From the NCBI GenBank assembly GCA_023101885.1, contig JALPQD010000823.1:310001-374000 (forward strand): DNA of 64,000 nucleotides, in the 5' to 3' direction. The notes under the pieces were generated by a model, which was given only the letters and a program-made list of their open reading frames with translations, was not told the origin of the DNA and made no database searches. Positions 12,102 through 23,575 of this stretch are shown one piece after another. The position numbers were made by a program, and so were the translations under genes. Positions within the stretch are counted from its first letter, which is position 1. Each line of letters opens with the position of its first letter. This stretch comes from Typhlomys cinereus (taxonomy: Eukaryota > Chordata > Mammalia > Rodentia > Platacanthomyidae).

Positions 12102-12835
12102 GGAGGTAAAAACAATGCTTGCAAGCAGTAATTAACTCCAGCATCCTCGGCCTCCACCCTCCTGACTTTCAGTGTGAAATCTGTCCCTATCCACTGCTAT
12201 TGAATCTTCCAGGGACCTCATGGACCTGTTGGAAACCCAATAGATCAGGAGTTTTGGAGACTGGCCTGGCTTAGGCAGGAACCAAACAAATAGGTGTTTC
12301 CATCAGTGAGTCTGATGCTCTGACTAGACCTGAAGGAGATGGAGGCTGGCTCTCCAAGGGTGACAGCCAGTGACAGAGGAGTCTAGCTCATCACAACATC
12401 CCCACTGGAAGCTGAAACAAGATGAGAAGTGCAAAGTCTTGAACAAACTTCATAATCTATAACTAAAATAAACTCTATACTACTGTACACAGTTCATCTA
12501 AGATCTTTGTATTTTTCTGTGAAATATTTGCTCATGCCACAAATAATTTTCCTCTAAAGGCCTTAAAGAGATTTTAGATATAACCTACACCAGCCACTTC
12601 ATGAGTGCTGGATCTTTACCTAAGCCCAGGTATATTGTTTTATCTGCATTCTCACTTGCATCATTAAACCTCACATGAACCTCCTGGAAGACAAGATGTG
12701 TCAGCTCTTGCATGGTCAGAAAGCACCTGAGAAGTGGTGCAGCCCCAGAGCTCACCCTGCCTCTGGATTCTGCTTCCTAATCTCTCCCTCCTTACCAGGA
12801 ATGCAGAGCATTAGCAACCCCAGGAGGCACTTCAT
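12102..12835 (-). pseudogene. V2: IGKV2-like pseudogene
   Basis: Leader exon 12796-12835 encodes MKCLLGLLMLCIPG and ends at a GTAAGG donor; at 40 nt it is nine bases (three codons) shorter than V1's. V exon 12102-12411 follows a TTTCAG acceptor. It begins DVVM then S, where the FR1 Gln codon has become TAG. It continues [16 protein letters not shown], with Cys23 changed to Phe (TTC). One base is lost just before the FR2 Trp, and a second stop (GGA TAG GGA) sits in the FR3 SGSGSG run. The FR3 tail, in frame, ends with a tyrosine-cysteine and CDR3 beginning LQA. Lesions of several kinds, plus the damaged RSS, make it a genuine pseudogene rather than a sequencing effect. Paralogue of V6. Confidence 0.88.
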
Positions 12836-12933
12836 TTTTTGAAGGTGAACTGAAGAATATGTTGAGTCCAGGCAAGATTATAGATGAGGTTTAATCTCTA
12901 ACTTGCAGGAGAAGTTTCTCCCCGGGGAGACAT

Positions 12934-12941
12934 ATGCAAAT
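12934..12941 (-). promoter_or_regulatory. Ig promoter octamer of V2
   Basis: Exact ATGCAAAT (ATTTGCAT in gene orientation), about 100 bp upstream of the V2 leader ATG. It is retained although the coding part is dead, so germline transcription from this site remains possible. Confidence 0.8.
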
Positions 12942-13009
12942 ATCACATGGATGCAGCTGTACAGAGAGAGGGAACAGCATTTCCAAGTATGTAAGAAACT
13001 AAGAATGGA

Positions 13010-13177
13010 TGCCCAAGGATGCTTTGCTCTGGGGTTTCCCAGACTCTGCCTTCCAGGGCCAGAATTACAGACTGTCGCCATTTATTTACATGTGATGTAT
13101 TATGTTGGATCTGGGGCCCTAATTCAAGCCCTTCTGCTTCTGAGGCAAAGACATTTCCCCATGAGCCATCCCTCCAG
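13010..13177 (-). repeat. tRNA-headed composite SINE
   Basis: On the minus strand it opens CTGGAGGGATGGCTCATGGGG, the tRNA-derived head of rodent SINEs. It continues with GCTTGAATTAGGGCCCCAG (B-box area) and then an Alu/B1-like block, CTGTAATTCTGGCCCTGGAA. This two-part plan is like rodent B4-type dimers. Confidence 0.6.
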
Positions 13178-13399
13178 CACTACACTCATCTTCTCATCCC
13201 TAGAAGTGTTCTGCAGTCCAGGTCTCACAGCATGATTTCATAAAACTTCTCTAAGTTTGTAGAATGAGCTGTTCATAGAGGGACATTTTTCTCTAGAGCT
13301 GCCTAGCCAATGACTTCCTAGGAGATTTATATTAATAACTCTTTCCACTGCCCTAGTTGTGCAGACAAGAACGTCTGTCACTTCCATGTTATTCTCTGC

Positions 13400-13790
13400 A
13401 GGTGCAGATGCTGCCATCTGTGAAGAATTACTGGTTAATGTTCGCCCTGAGGAAGCCACTGGGGGATTAGTAATTGATGTGAGAAGTCCAAACCCATTGT
13501 GGGTGGGACCATTCCCTGGAAAGGTGAGTAAGGTGCAGAGCAAGCTGGTTGGACATTGGCATGTGGCTGACTGGATTGTCAGAGTGTATCTTTCTCTCTC
13601 AGTTCTTTGTGTAGTTAGAGTGTGGTCATTTCCCTCAGTTCCTGATGCTGGTGTGGTCTCTTCTGCATTACTGATGAGATGTGTCCAGAATCCATAGGCG
13701 ACAATAACCCATTCATTGTTCCCCCAAGTTGTCTTGGTCACACATTCACTCAGCAGCAGAAGAGAAACTAGAACAGGAGGGTGAAAGCCT
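13400..13790 (+). repeat. Rodent-type interspersed repeat
   Basis: The order of blocks is one I associate with a dispersed rodent element: GTTCGCCCTGAGGAAGCCAC, GGGGGATTAGT, GTGGGTGGGACCATTCCCTG, a CTTTCTCTCTC tract, then TTGTCTTGGTCACACATTC and an A-rich end. I cannot name the family. Frames of 167 aa (minus) and 112 aa (plus) that cross it are by-products of this repeat. Confidence 0.45.
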
Positions 13791-14140
13791 CCCCAAGAGA
13801 GACAGGGCTGAAGAGGTGCAGTGCTTCAGGATTCTGAAGAAACTCAGTTGCATTTCATCTGTGCACTCTGTGGCATCACCCTCCTGTTAAATTGTGAGCG
13901 AACTACTGATGGAGAGAGAGAAAATAGGTCATACAAAAGTAAGTTAGTTATAGAGAAATATACCTCTGATGCACATATAATATTAGCACTATGGATACTT
14001 AAGTGAATTTCTATTCATGAAGAAAATAAGATGTATTTTTAGAGGAACGAATGCTGATTAAAAAGCATCAATCAGGAGCAGGGAAAGGGTTATGAATCTG
14101 TAATCTGTGAATCATCTATCTTTCATCCATCTGTATACTA

Positions 14141-14296
14141 TATATCAATTGCTTATTGGTCATTCATTTTTTTATCTATCATCTATGTAACTACTTATCT
14201 ATCATCTATGAAAATCATCTGTTTTCAAAAACAACCTTATCATCTATCTCTCCATCTATGTATCTATCATCTATACAAATAGTTATCTATTAGCTG

Positions 14297-14350
<54 letters not shown>

Positions 14351-14420
14351 ACTATTTATCTATCTACCTACTTATTGATCATCTATCAATTGTCTGTCAT
14401 CTATTAATTTATCATTTATC
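14141..14420. repeat. (ATCT)n tetranucleotide microsatellite
   Basis: A pure (CTAT)n run at about 14299-14350 lies within a longer, interrupted ATCT-rich tract covering most of this span. Confidence 0.88.
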
Positions 14421-14960
14421 TGCTTACATATGTGTCTGTCTTCTATGAAACATTGCTTTCATTGTATACCAACCTATTGTGTAAAAATCATCTATCACTT
14501 GTCTTTCCATTACTGATATGTGTATAAAATGCCAAGTTTGACAATGAATTGTGACAGGAAAACCATAAAACAGAAAAAAACCCCTTGTTCCATTAAGCAT
14601 TTTGGTTGTGAATTTATTGACAAGAATGCAGTAACTGTGACATGAAGGTACCCCAGTGGTAATTACAAAAACAAGAACATCATGGCAGCAACCAGTTGCT
14701 CTGTCCATCTGGCTGAGCTGCCTTTTGTTCTGATGCAGCCTTGTGGGGTGGACACTGTCTGCAAGATCAGGAGAGGCATCTTCAGGTCTGTATACCAAGG
14801 GCTGCAGTGGAGCATGGAGAGTTCAGATACAGGGAGCCCCAGGGTTTCTTCAGCACAAACCTCCCTGGAAACCTCAAGCCTGGCTGCACCTGAGAAAAGC
14901 TCTCAGCAGGTGGAGGCAGCACCAGGAGCAGCCCAGCCTCACACTTCTGCTCCAAGTAGT
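14421..14960. other. 3' flank of V3
   Basis: Non-coding. From about 14810 it matches the sequence downstream of V7 (54310-54440) and of relic V4 (26000-26115): GCCTGGCTGCA(T/C)CTGAGA, then a CTCTGCTTCC-like block just before the RSS. This places V3, V4 and V7 in one subfamily. Confidence 0.6.
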
Positions 14961-14986
14961 GGTTTATGTCATGGTGCATCACTGTG
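14961..14986 (-). promoter_or_regulatory. V3 RSS
   Basis: On the minus strand: consensus heptamer CACAGTG (14980-14986), spacer ATGCACCATG (10 bp), nonamer ACATAAACC (14961-14969). V7's spacer is ATGCACATCATG (12 bp), so V3 appears to have lost two spacer bases. Confidence 0.75.
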
Positions 14987-15510
14987 GGGGTGGGGTATAA
15001 CCCTGCTGACAGTAATAAGTGGCAAGATCTTCAGGCTGCAGGCTGCTGATGGTGAGGGTGAAATCTGTCCCTGATCCACTGCCACTGAACCTCGAGGGGA
15101 CCCCAGAGATGGTCTGGGAAGCATCCTTGATGATAGGTTTGGAACTGGTTGGGCTTTTGCTGGTACCACTATAAGTGATGTACTAATGCTCTGGCTTGCC
15201 TTGCACTTGATGGAGACTGTTTTGTCCTGGGGTCACAGACAGGAGAGCTGGAGACTGGGTCAGCACAATATCACCTCTGGAGGGCTGAAACCATAGGAAC
15301 AGCAGTAGTAATAGAAAATCAAAAGAAGTTTTCATAGTCCTAAAGTTCAAATATAACATCATTTCAAAAACTCAGTATGATGTAGGGTTCCTAATGAAAA
15401 AAAGAAACAATTTTTTAAATAGCTTCTCCTGATTTTTTTAAATCTGCCCAGATCTTGTTAACCTGAAACCCAGAGGAGCAGAAGCCCAAGGAGCTGTGAT
15501 GGAACAGCAT
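14987..15510 (-). pseudogene. V3: V-kappa segment similar to human IGKV6 / mouse IGKV5
   Basis: Leader exon about 15463-15510; in one frame it encodes PSQLLGLLLLWVS before a GTTAAC donor, but the nearest ATG (15510) is two bases out of frame. V exon 14987-15288, with a TTTCAG acceptor. FR1 is DIVLTQSPALLSVTPGQ; Cys23 lies in [14 protein letters not shown]2 has [10 protein letters not shown]3 reads [20 protein letters not shown] then [12 protein letters not shown] with CDR3 QQGYTPPP. Three single-base insertions are needed to read it (near the start of VSIK, just before the FR2 Trp, and after NQ). They total +3, so the end returns to frame. All are one-base changes, so assembly error is a real alternative to decay. 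Its upstream promoter region has been moved 6.7 kb away by an L1-bearing insertion. Confidence 0.82.
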
Positions 15511-15555
15511 CTTCCTGCTTTCCTGTGAATGTGGCTCATGCACAGCACAAAGATC

Positions 15556-15570
15556 TTCTTATAATATTCT
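15556..15570. repeat. Target-site duplication, left copy (L1 insertion upstream of V3)
   Basis: TTCTTATAATATTCT, followed at once by a run of seven T. The identical 15-mer is at 22291-22305. Sequence on the far side of the second copy continues the homology with the V7 upstream flank, so the two copies bracket an insertion. Confidence 0.8.
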
Positions 15571-16050
15571 TTTTTTAAGAAGTCTAGGCAGCTCTCAGAG
15601 AGCTCTTGTGGCTGTGTATATATTCCTGCATAATCATTAAAATGGGACTTTCATAAATGTTGTTTTCTGATGAGGTAATATCATGTAACATAGTTGTTGA
15701 CAGAGGGATCTAGGTAGTAAAGGAGATATGCCATCTTCTCCAGCTGAGAACTGAGGATAGTCTGGGGATGCAAGCTAGTGAGGAAATGAAAATCAATTAA
15801 AATAGTTGTTAGGAACAGAAATATGCTAAGAATATGGGAAATGAATTTATGTATCCTGAACATTTTGAGGCAGCTTCTCTGCCCTTGCAGGTTTTTAAGT
15901 TAACAAATGTATGAGTGAATAGAATTTCAAAAAAACTGAAAAATGAGATTCCAATAAATGCCTGGAATAAATTTTTGTGTATTTCTACAGTTTCCTATAT
16001 CCTAGGAACACTTTTGCTTTAGTGTCTCTTTTTTCCTATTTATCTCTCTG
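15571..16050 (-). mobile_element. Non-L1 segment inside the insertion: candidate 3' transduction
   Basis: About 480 bp between a T7 run (a short poly(A) on the minus strand) and the canonical 3' end of an L1 at 16051. It does not resemble any other L1 3' region in this window. It sits inside the 15-nt target-site duplication, so it arrived with the insertion or was nested in it. Read-through past the L1 poly(A) signal would explain it. No obvious AATAAA lies just before the terminal A run, which weakens this. Confidence 0.5.
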
Positions 16051-16850
16051 TTTTTTAATACATTTTTTATTATTATTTCAGCTCATACAAACTTAATAGG
16101 TATACCAGTTCCCTCCCTCCCTCCTCCTCCCCCCGAACCCCCTGTGCCCCCTCCCCTCACCCTTCCCTCCACATCCCAGTGCCTCCCCTCCCCCAATCCC
16201 CTGAGAATCCTTTATATGTGCCAGACTCTCCTCTGGGCCCTCCTCTCTGATGACTTACAAGGACCCAGTGACATTTCCCTGAACCCTTTCCGTGTTCCCC
16301 TTAAGTATAGGAACTCTACTGTGACTGCCAATCCCTTGCCTCCAAGGATCTTGGTGCCTTTAGAAGATGCTAGACTTTGTGAAGTCAATAGTGTGTTGGA
16401 CATTGTGCAAGGCATGCAAAGTCCAGTTATGATTGCTTCGGCACTAACTTGTGTGGAGTATCTTGCAAATCATTGCTCCTCCCATCCTTTTGCTCTTACA
16501 CTCTTACCGCCCCCTCTTCCGCAAATGTCCCTGAGTTCTGATGGGGAGAGATTAGTCTGGCCTAGTTCTAGGTGGTTGATATAGAGTCCCTCTGAAGTTT
16601 TGGATTATGGTTTGTTGATTTCCTTTTGCAGTCTTGCTGCTCCTGCAATGCCCTCACTCCATCCTGCCTGAGCAAGACAAAAAGCTTGTTAAACTGGAGT
16701 CTTATTATAAGACACATTCAAGGGTAGATGTAATAAAAGTAGGAAACCTCAGTGAGGGATTGGTCAATCACCCATTTGCAAAATGGTTACTTTTTATCTA
16801 CCAGACTATATGCCCTCCCCTTCTGGTGAGATCATACCCCCTTAGTTGTT
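16051..16850 (-). mobile_element. 5'-truncated L1, 3' UTR only
   Basis: The plus strand reads a T-rich tail, TATTATTATTTCAGCTCATAC, the pyrimidine-rich (polypurine on minus) tract, then the shared L1 3' UTR up to CATACCCCCTTAG. It then meets the T13 tail of the next L1 at about 16850. It abuts that element's poly(A), so it either inserted there or was carried along by it. Confidence 0.85.
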
Positions 16851-19800
16851 TTTTTTTTTTTTATTTCCGTTCATACAAACTTACTAGGGTAGACCAGTTC
16901 CCTTCCTCATCCTCCTCCCCCTGAATCCCCTGCTCCCCCTCCCCTCACCCCTTCTCCCTATCCCCAATGCCCTCCCCCTAGTTCCCAAGAGTCCTTTCTT
17001 GTGTAGTCCTGACTCTCCTCTGGTTCCTCCTCTCTGATGACGTACAAGGACCTCAGTGGCATTTTCCCTGAAAGCTTTTCCCGTGTTCCCCTTAGCATAG
17101 GAACACTACTATGCTGCATCCCTTGCCTCCAAGGTCTTGTGCCTTTAGCAGATGCTAGACTTTGTGAGGTCATAGTGTGTTGGACATTGCGCAGGCATGC
17201 AAAGTTCAATTATGATTGGCTTTGGCCCTTACTAGTGTAAGAATCTTGCAAGGCGTTGCTCCTCCCATCCTTTTGCTCTTACACTCTTAACCGCCCCTCT
17301 TTCCGCAATGTCCCTGAGCTTCAGGATGGGGAGAATTAGGCTGGCCTGTTCTATGTGGGTTGATAATTGAGTCCTCTGAAGTTCTGGAATAGTGGTTTTG
17401 TTGATTTTCTTTTGCAGTTTTGCTGCTCCTGCAATGCCCTTCACTCCATCCTGATGTGCACTGTGTGTCACCCCCTGGCCAGAGACAAAAAGCTGTTAAA
17501 CTGTAGTCTTGTTATAATAGCACATCCAAGGTAGATATAATAAAAGTAGGAAACCTCAGTGAGGTAGGGGTCAATCACCCTTTGCAAAATGATTACTTTT
17601 ATCTGCTTAACTATAACCCCTTCCGTTCTGGTGAGATCATACCCCCTCAGTTTGTAAATGATCAGGAACGAACGTGTGTGACTTAACAAGGTGGTCACAT
17701 TATTTACTTGCATTCTTGATGGAGGGCCGATTTTTCTCTGCTGTAACATGGTCACTTCTCTCCTTGTTTCTGTGTGGCCCTCCAACCCCATTATTCCTGT
17801 TCATAATCCTTGCAATTACTGTATTACATAGTGTTACCTTGTATGTCTCAATGTGGGCTGGGTGAGTTGTTGGTACTAGGAGCCACCTATAGGGAGTACA
17901 TACGGTGCTTAATTTTCTGGGTGTGGGATACTTCACTTAGTATAAATTGTTTCTAATGACATCCATTTCCCACCAAATTCCAGTAATTCATCATTTTTGA
18001 TGGCTGAGTAGTACTCCATTGTATAGATGTAACACAGTTTCCTTATCCACTCGTCAACTGTTGGACATTTGGGTTGAGTCATGACTTTGATATTGTAAAC
18101 AGTGCTGCTATGAACATAGTCTTGCTTGTGCTATCGAGGTGGAACCTCTGCTGCATGGGGGGTTATCCCAAAAGTGGGATAGCAGGGTCATATGGCATTT
18201 CAATCTTTAATTCTTTAGATCACCAGACGGCTTGCAGAGTGGCTGTATGAGCCTGTACTCCCACCAGCAATGTAAGGAGAGTTCCCCCTCTCTCCACATC
18301 CTCTTCAGAATTTGTTGTTGTTTGTAGTGTGGATGTTTGCCATCCTAACCGGGAATGAGATGATATTGCCTTTGGTAAGATGGTCACTTTTACGATGTTG
18401 ATTCTGCCAATTCAGGGACATTGGAGGTCTTTCTACCTTCTAGTGTCTTCTGCAATTTCTTTCTTTAGGGTTTTAAAGTTTTTCATTGTAAAGGTCTTTT
18501 ACCCCCTTGGTTAGGTTTATACCAAGGTATTTCATTTTTTTAGGGGCTATAGTAAATGGGATTGTTTCTCTCAAGGCTTTATCACTTCTTTCATTCTGGG
18601 CATATAGGAAGGCCTCTGATTTTGTACATTTATTTTGTATCCTGCCACCCTGCTAACTTCTGTATTAGTTCCAGGAGCTTCCTGGTGAGAGTTGTTGGGA
18701 TCACTCAGTATAAGATCATGTCCTCTGCAAATAGGGATACCGTGACTTCTTCCTTGCGATTTGAATCCCTCTTATGTCCCTTTCTTCAGCTAATACTTCA
18801 AGTACAATATTGAATAGAAGTGGTGAGAGAGGACAAGCCTTGTCTAGTTCGGATCAAAGTGGGAATGCTTCCAATTGTTCCCCATTGAGCATATCCTTGC
18901 TGTGGGCTTGTTTGTATACAGCTTTTATTATATTGATAAAGGTTCCTTCCATTCCTACGTCTCTAGCGTTTTGAATAATAAAAGGCTGTTGGATCTTGTC
19001 TTGGACTTTGGACTGGTTTACATGATGAATTACATTTATTGATTTGCGTATGTTTGAACCACCTTGTGTGCCTGGGATGAAGCCTACTTGGTCCCGTGAA
19101 TGATCTTTTTGATATGTTTTTGAATCTGATTTGCTAAGACTTTGTTGAGAATCTTTGCGTCTGTGTTCATCAGAGAGATCGGCCTATAGTTTTTCTTTTT
19201 TAAGTGAATCTTTATTAGGTTTTGGGATTAAAACGATATTAGCTTCATAGAAGGATTTGGTAGTATTCCTTCCTTTGCTATTTGATGGAACAGTTTAAGG
19301 AATATTGGTGTTATGTGAACTCCTTAAATGTCTGGTAGAACTCTGTGCTGAATCCATCTGGTCCAGGACAATTTTTTGGTGGGAAGATTCAGATTACTTT
19401 ACCTTCCCCTCAATTTCTTATATGTTATAGGACTATTTAAATAATTCACCACTTCCTGATTCAATTTAGATAAGTTTTGTTTATTTAGAAATTCATCCAT
19501 CTCTTTTGTGTTGTCAAACTTCACAGAGTATAAGTTTTTTGAATATGAATGTTATAATTCTCTGATTTCTTGGGTATAGTAGTGATAACTCCATGTTCAT
19601 TTCTAATTTTGTTAATTTTGGGTTTTCTCTCTCTTGCTTTTGGTTAATTTTAGCTAGGGGTGTAATCTATCTTATTGATTTTTTTCAAGAACCCAGCTTT
19701 TTGACTGGTTGATTTTTTCTATAGTTTATCTCGATTTCAGATATTCTCCCCTTATTTGCTAATCTCCTCTCTTCTACTACTTTGGGATCAGATTGCTCTA

Positions 19801-22290
19801 GTTTCTTTAAAGCTTTAAGCTGCATTGTTAGTTGTTATTTCTGATGTTTCCATTTTTTTGATGTAGGCATTAAGAGCTATATGAACTTACCTCTTAGAAC
19901 AGCTTTCATTGTGGTCCCAGAGATTTTGGTAAGTTGTATTTTCGTTATCATTCACTTTCAGGAAATCTTGAATTTCCTTTGTAATTTTCTTCCTGAATCC
20001 CAGTTCTCATTCAGCAATCAAATTGGTTAAGTTACCAGGAGTTAGTGTATTTTCTCTTGTTTGGTGTGTTGTGGATGTCCAGCTTTAGGCCGTGGTGGTC
20101 TGATAGAGCACAGGTTAGAATTTCAACTTTTTTGTATATGTGTAGATATTCGTTTGTGGCCCAATATGTGATCTATTTTGGAGAAGGTTCCGTGTGCTTC
20201 TGAGAAAAATGTGTATTCTTTGGTGCGTGGGGTGAAAAGTTCAATAGAGATCTGTAACGTCCATTTCTTTCAGGGTTTGATTAAGTTCCAAAGTATCTCT
20301 GTTAAGCTTTGGACCTGTTGATCTATCCCATGTTGAGAGGGCGGTGTTGAAGTCCCCAAGAATTATCGTTTGGGGGTTGATTTCTTGCTTTAGACACTGT
20401 AGGGTTTTCTTAATGAATGTGGAGGGGCCCATATTGGGTCCATATATGTTCAGTATTGTGAACTTCCTGGTGAATTGTACCTGTGACTAAATGTAGTATC
20501 CATCCGTGTCTCTTATAATTTTCTTTTGTTTGAAGTCCACTTTGTCTGATATCATAATGGCTACCCCTGCCTGTTTTATGCTTCCATTAGCTTGTAGAAT
20601 TGTTGACCAGCCTTTTATTTTTAGAGCATGCCTATCTTTTGTGGTGAGATGGGTTTCCTGCAGGCAGCAGATTGATGGATTGTGATTTTTAATCCAAATT
20701 TGTAATCTGTGTCTCTTGATCGGTGAGTTAATTCCATTAACATTTAGTGTTATAATGGAGAAACTATTTTTAATTCCAGACATTTATTATGTTTAGTAGT
20801 TTTTATAAGTATATTGCTTCGCTTTTTATGGTGTTATACTTGCCTTCTGTTCTCCGGGATATGCCTGTTTTTTTTCTTCAAGCTTGAGTATCATTTCTAG
20901 TATTTTTTGAAGGCCTGGTTTGGTGGACATGTATCCTTCAAGTTGTCTTTGTGCTGGAAGATTTTCTTTCTCCCTGATCATGACGGATAGTTTTGCAGGG
21001 TAAATCAGCCTGGGTTGACATTTTTGCTCATTCAATACTTGAAGTATGTCTCCTCCAAGCTCTTCTTGCTTTTGCTTTACTGTTTCGACTGAGAAGTCAT
21101 TTGTTATTCTAATAGGTTTACCTTTAAAAGTGATTTGGTTTTTTCTCCCTTGAAGCTCTCAGCACCAGTTGCTTTATCTTGAATGTGGTGTGTTTTTGAC
21201 TATTTAGTTGCCTTGGCGATTTTCTATTTTGGTCATATCTGTTTGGACGCGGAATGCCTCTTGTATATGTATGGGCCTCTCTTTTTTTAGATGAGGAAAG
21301 TTTTCCTTGATGAGATCGTTTGAAAAATTTCCTCAGGAGTGATATTTTGAGATTCTTGCTCTGGTATTCCATGAATACGCATGTTAGGCTTCTTCAGGGT
21401 CTCCTATAGCTCCTGTCTCAAGTATCTTTTTAGCTTTAACAACCTCTTCCATTGAGTTGGTTAATACTCCCACTTTATCTTCAAGATCTGAAATTCTGTT
21501 TTCTGCTTCCTTAGTTCTGCTGATAAGACTCTCTGTGGAGTTTCTGGGTTGAAGATAACTTGTCTTTTAGCTCAGTTTTAAACTCTGCTTGAGTCTTTTT
21601 AACTGCTTATGCCAGTTTTTGTTTCTTGCACTGTTTTTCTCAACTCCTCCAAGTGTCTGTTGTGTTCCTCTTCAAAGCGATTTATTCGATTATTTAATTC
21701 CTCCCGGATTTCCTCTTTCATAATATTGAACATGGTAATGATCATATTTTGAAGATCATTATCCTGGTTCAGGCTTTCTTGGCCATTTTCCGTGGGTTTG
21801 TTCTGGTTGGAGTCTAACATTATGGGATTAATTCCTTCAGTGGGAGATTTGTTTACTTGAGTTTTGTTTCTCATGGATTTGCACTTTGACTTTGGCATTG
21901 TCGTTTTAACTCTTAAGATCTTCTTTCAATTTCTGTGCGTTTTTCACTAAAGTGAATTATTTGACCTGGGGTTCTGGGGGTGGGCAGGGATGGAGCTTAC
22001 CTAGGTCGAGGTGAGTCCAGGCTGGACCCCGCACGTCTCTGGCGGTGGATGGGGGAAGGAAGGATGGGGCTTGGCGGGGAGCTGTTTACACCTGGGGGAG
22101 CTGGGGTGGGGCGGGGCACAGAAGGGGTGTCCTCCTCCCACGCCCTGCCCAGCTCCAGCTGGATGGCGGGAGGAGCTGGGTCCCTTGGGCTGCCTGGGGT
22201 TCTGGGGTGGGCGGGGGCGGAGCTTACCTAGGTCGAGGTGAGGCCCGGCTTGACCGTGCTCGCGTCCCGGGCGGCGAGTGGGGGAAGGCC
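16851..22290 (-). mobile_element. L1 with complete 5' end, internally deleted
   Basis: From 3' to 5': 3' UTR (16851-17900), end of ORF2, then a jump near 18366 (GATGATAT joined to TGCCTTTGGTA) that removes about 870 bp compared with the element at 41364-47688. RT and endonuclease follow up to 20783. ORF1 remnants lie at 20826-21898, and a GC-rich 5' UTR with two repeat units at 21965-22289. Recognisable fragments: endonuclease start [18 protein letters not shown] (20487-20783), LGDFNTALSTWDRSTG (20241-20432), ORF1 pieces at 21599-21898, 21124-21372 and 20826-21035. Many frameshifts make it coding-dead. Confidence 0.88.
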
Positions 22291-22305
22291 TTCTTATAAT
22301 ATTCT
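22291..22305. repeat. Target-site duplication, right copy
   Basis: Identical to 15556-15570; directly abuts the L1 5' end (GGGGGAAGGC). The following AACAAGCAGGAACTCTT continues the alignment with the V7 upstream flank at 55038 onward. Confidence 0.8.
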
Positions 22306-22340
22306 AACAAGCAGGAACTCTTTGGGTAAAAGAAGGTCTC

Positions 22341-22348
22341 ATACAAAT
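22341..22348 (-). promoter_or_regulatory. Displaced octamer-like element of V3
   Basis: ATACAAAT differs from ATGCAAAT at one base. Without the insertion it would lie about 111 bp upstream of the V3 leader ATG, the normal place. With the insertion it lies about 6.8 kb away. Confidence 0.5.
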
Positions 22349-22421
22349 GATGGGATTCATATTCTTTTAAATTCTGAACTGTCTGGAGAGCAGGTCCTAA
22401 CCTGAGTACAACTTGCGTTCT

Positions 22422-22437
22422 GTCTCCCTCTGCTGGT
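22422..22437 (-). promoter_or_regulatory. CTCF-like motif upstream of V3
   Basis: On the minus strand ACCAGCAGAGGGAGAC, close to the CTCF core (CCASYAGRKGGC). The same motif recurs upstream of V7 (55147) and in the V4 neighbourhood (25953, 28667). Confidence 0.55.
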
Positions 22438-22914
22438 CATCTGAGGACATGTGGCAGACAGCGCTCACAGGCTCCTGTGCTGACATTGGGTCTCAGCCTT
22501 GGCACTGTGCAAGGTGCAGGGGAAACATTAAGGGGCGTGGCCTCCTGTAAGCTCTGCTCTTCAAGTGGAGTGAACTCGAAGGGCAGAGGGATCTCACCTT
22601 CTGTTCTTCTTCTTGTCTGTGCAACTGCTGTGAGATCAGCAGTGTTTTGACAGTTTGATCGTTCCATGAATTAGTTTCCAACTCTAGACCAAAAAGAAGC
22701 AGATTAATCGTTATACACTGAAACCAGTGAGCCACAACAACAGCTCATTTTAATTCACTTCTGTAAGCTTTTGTTTTAGTGATGGAAAGCTGTGTGATAC
22801 ACTCAAAAATACCTTTCCCTTCCACATATTTGCAATATTAGGGTAGAAATGATGTCACAATGATAACTGTATTACTCTCCCAGGAGTCTCTGGATAGACT
22901 ATTTTATTAAAGCT
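22438..22914. other. V3 distal upstream flank
   Basis: Unique-looking non-coding DNA; no exon or mobile element recognised. Open frames at 22437-22735 on the minus strand lack homology or splice support. Confidence 0.5.
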
Positions 22915-23097
22915 GGGTTATGAAAATAGCCCAGTGTGTAAGGTGCCTGAGCTCAAATCTGGTAAGGTGAGTTTGAGTCCCAGAAGCCACTTATACTGGG
23001 AGGGGCACAACATTGACTTCTGAAAGTTGGGGCGAAGCCCCCTCTTTCTGTCCTCAACCTCCCTTCTTTCTCAAGTGGATGATTAAATAAGAAAAGG
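22915..23097 (+). repeat. Degraded tRNA-headed SINE
   Basis: Body and tail follow the pattern of the element at 3958: a CCCAGTGTGTAAGGTGCCTG head, GAGTTTGAGTCCC B-box-like stretch near 22970, a CT-rich 3' part and a GATTAAATAAGAAAAGG end. Confidence 0.45.
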
Positions 23098-23575
23098 CCA
23101 TATTTGATTTAAAGCCTCATTATGGATGATTCATAGTGTAAGAATATTTTCAATACCTGTGTATAGCTATTGACTTCATTTCATTTTCTCTTTTGAAATT
23201 TATTCTTTCACAGTTCCATATACAAATGCACTTTGGTATTCACATTTATTCACATATGCCATAAGTATTTTTCTGGAGCTTTACACCTTTTTAAAAATTA
23301 CATTTCAAAATTTATGTTGAAGATCTCCAGATTTTGAATAATGGATCATAATTTTATTTATTTCAAAGTGGTGGATATAGCTGATGTTTCCATTATCTTT
23401 ATTGAAAGAAGATTTGTTTGCTAGTTCTTTGAATAGTCTTATTTGTCACAAAGGATTTATTCAAATCAACAAGAACCTGTTTGTAGATTAGGTTCTGTTC
23501 CATTGTTCCACTTGTCTGTCTTCATGGCAACACAACAACCTAATGGTTGCTTTGTCTTTAAATGAGTTTTTTTTA
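23098..23575. other. Unannotated AT-rich DNA
   Basis: No gene, RNA gene or repeat family recognised. Confidence 0.5.

Noticed and set aside
13238..13741. 167-aa minus-strand frame as a gene
   Set aside because: It lies within a rodent-type interspersed repeat, read against its apparent orientation, and resembles no protein I know.
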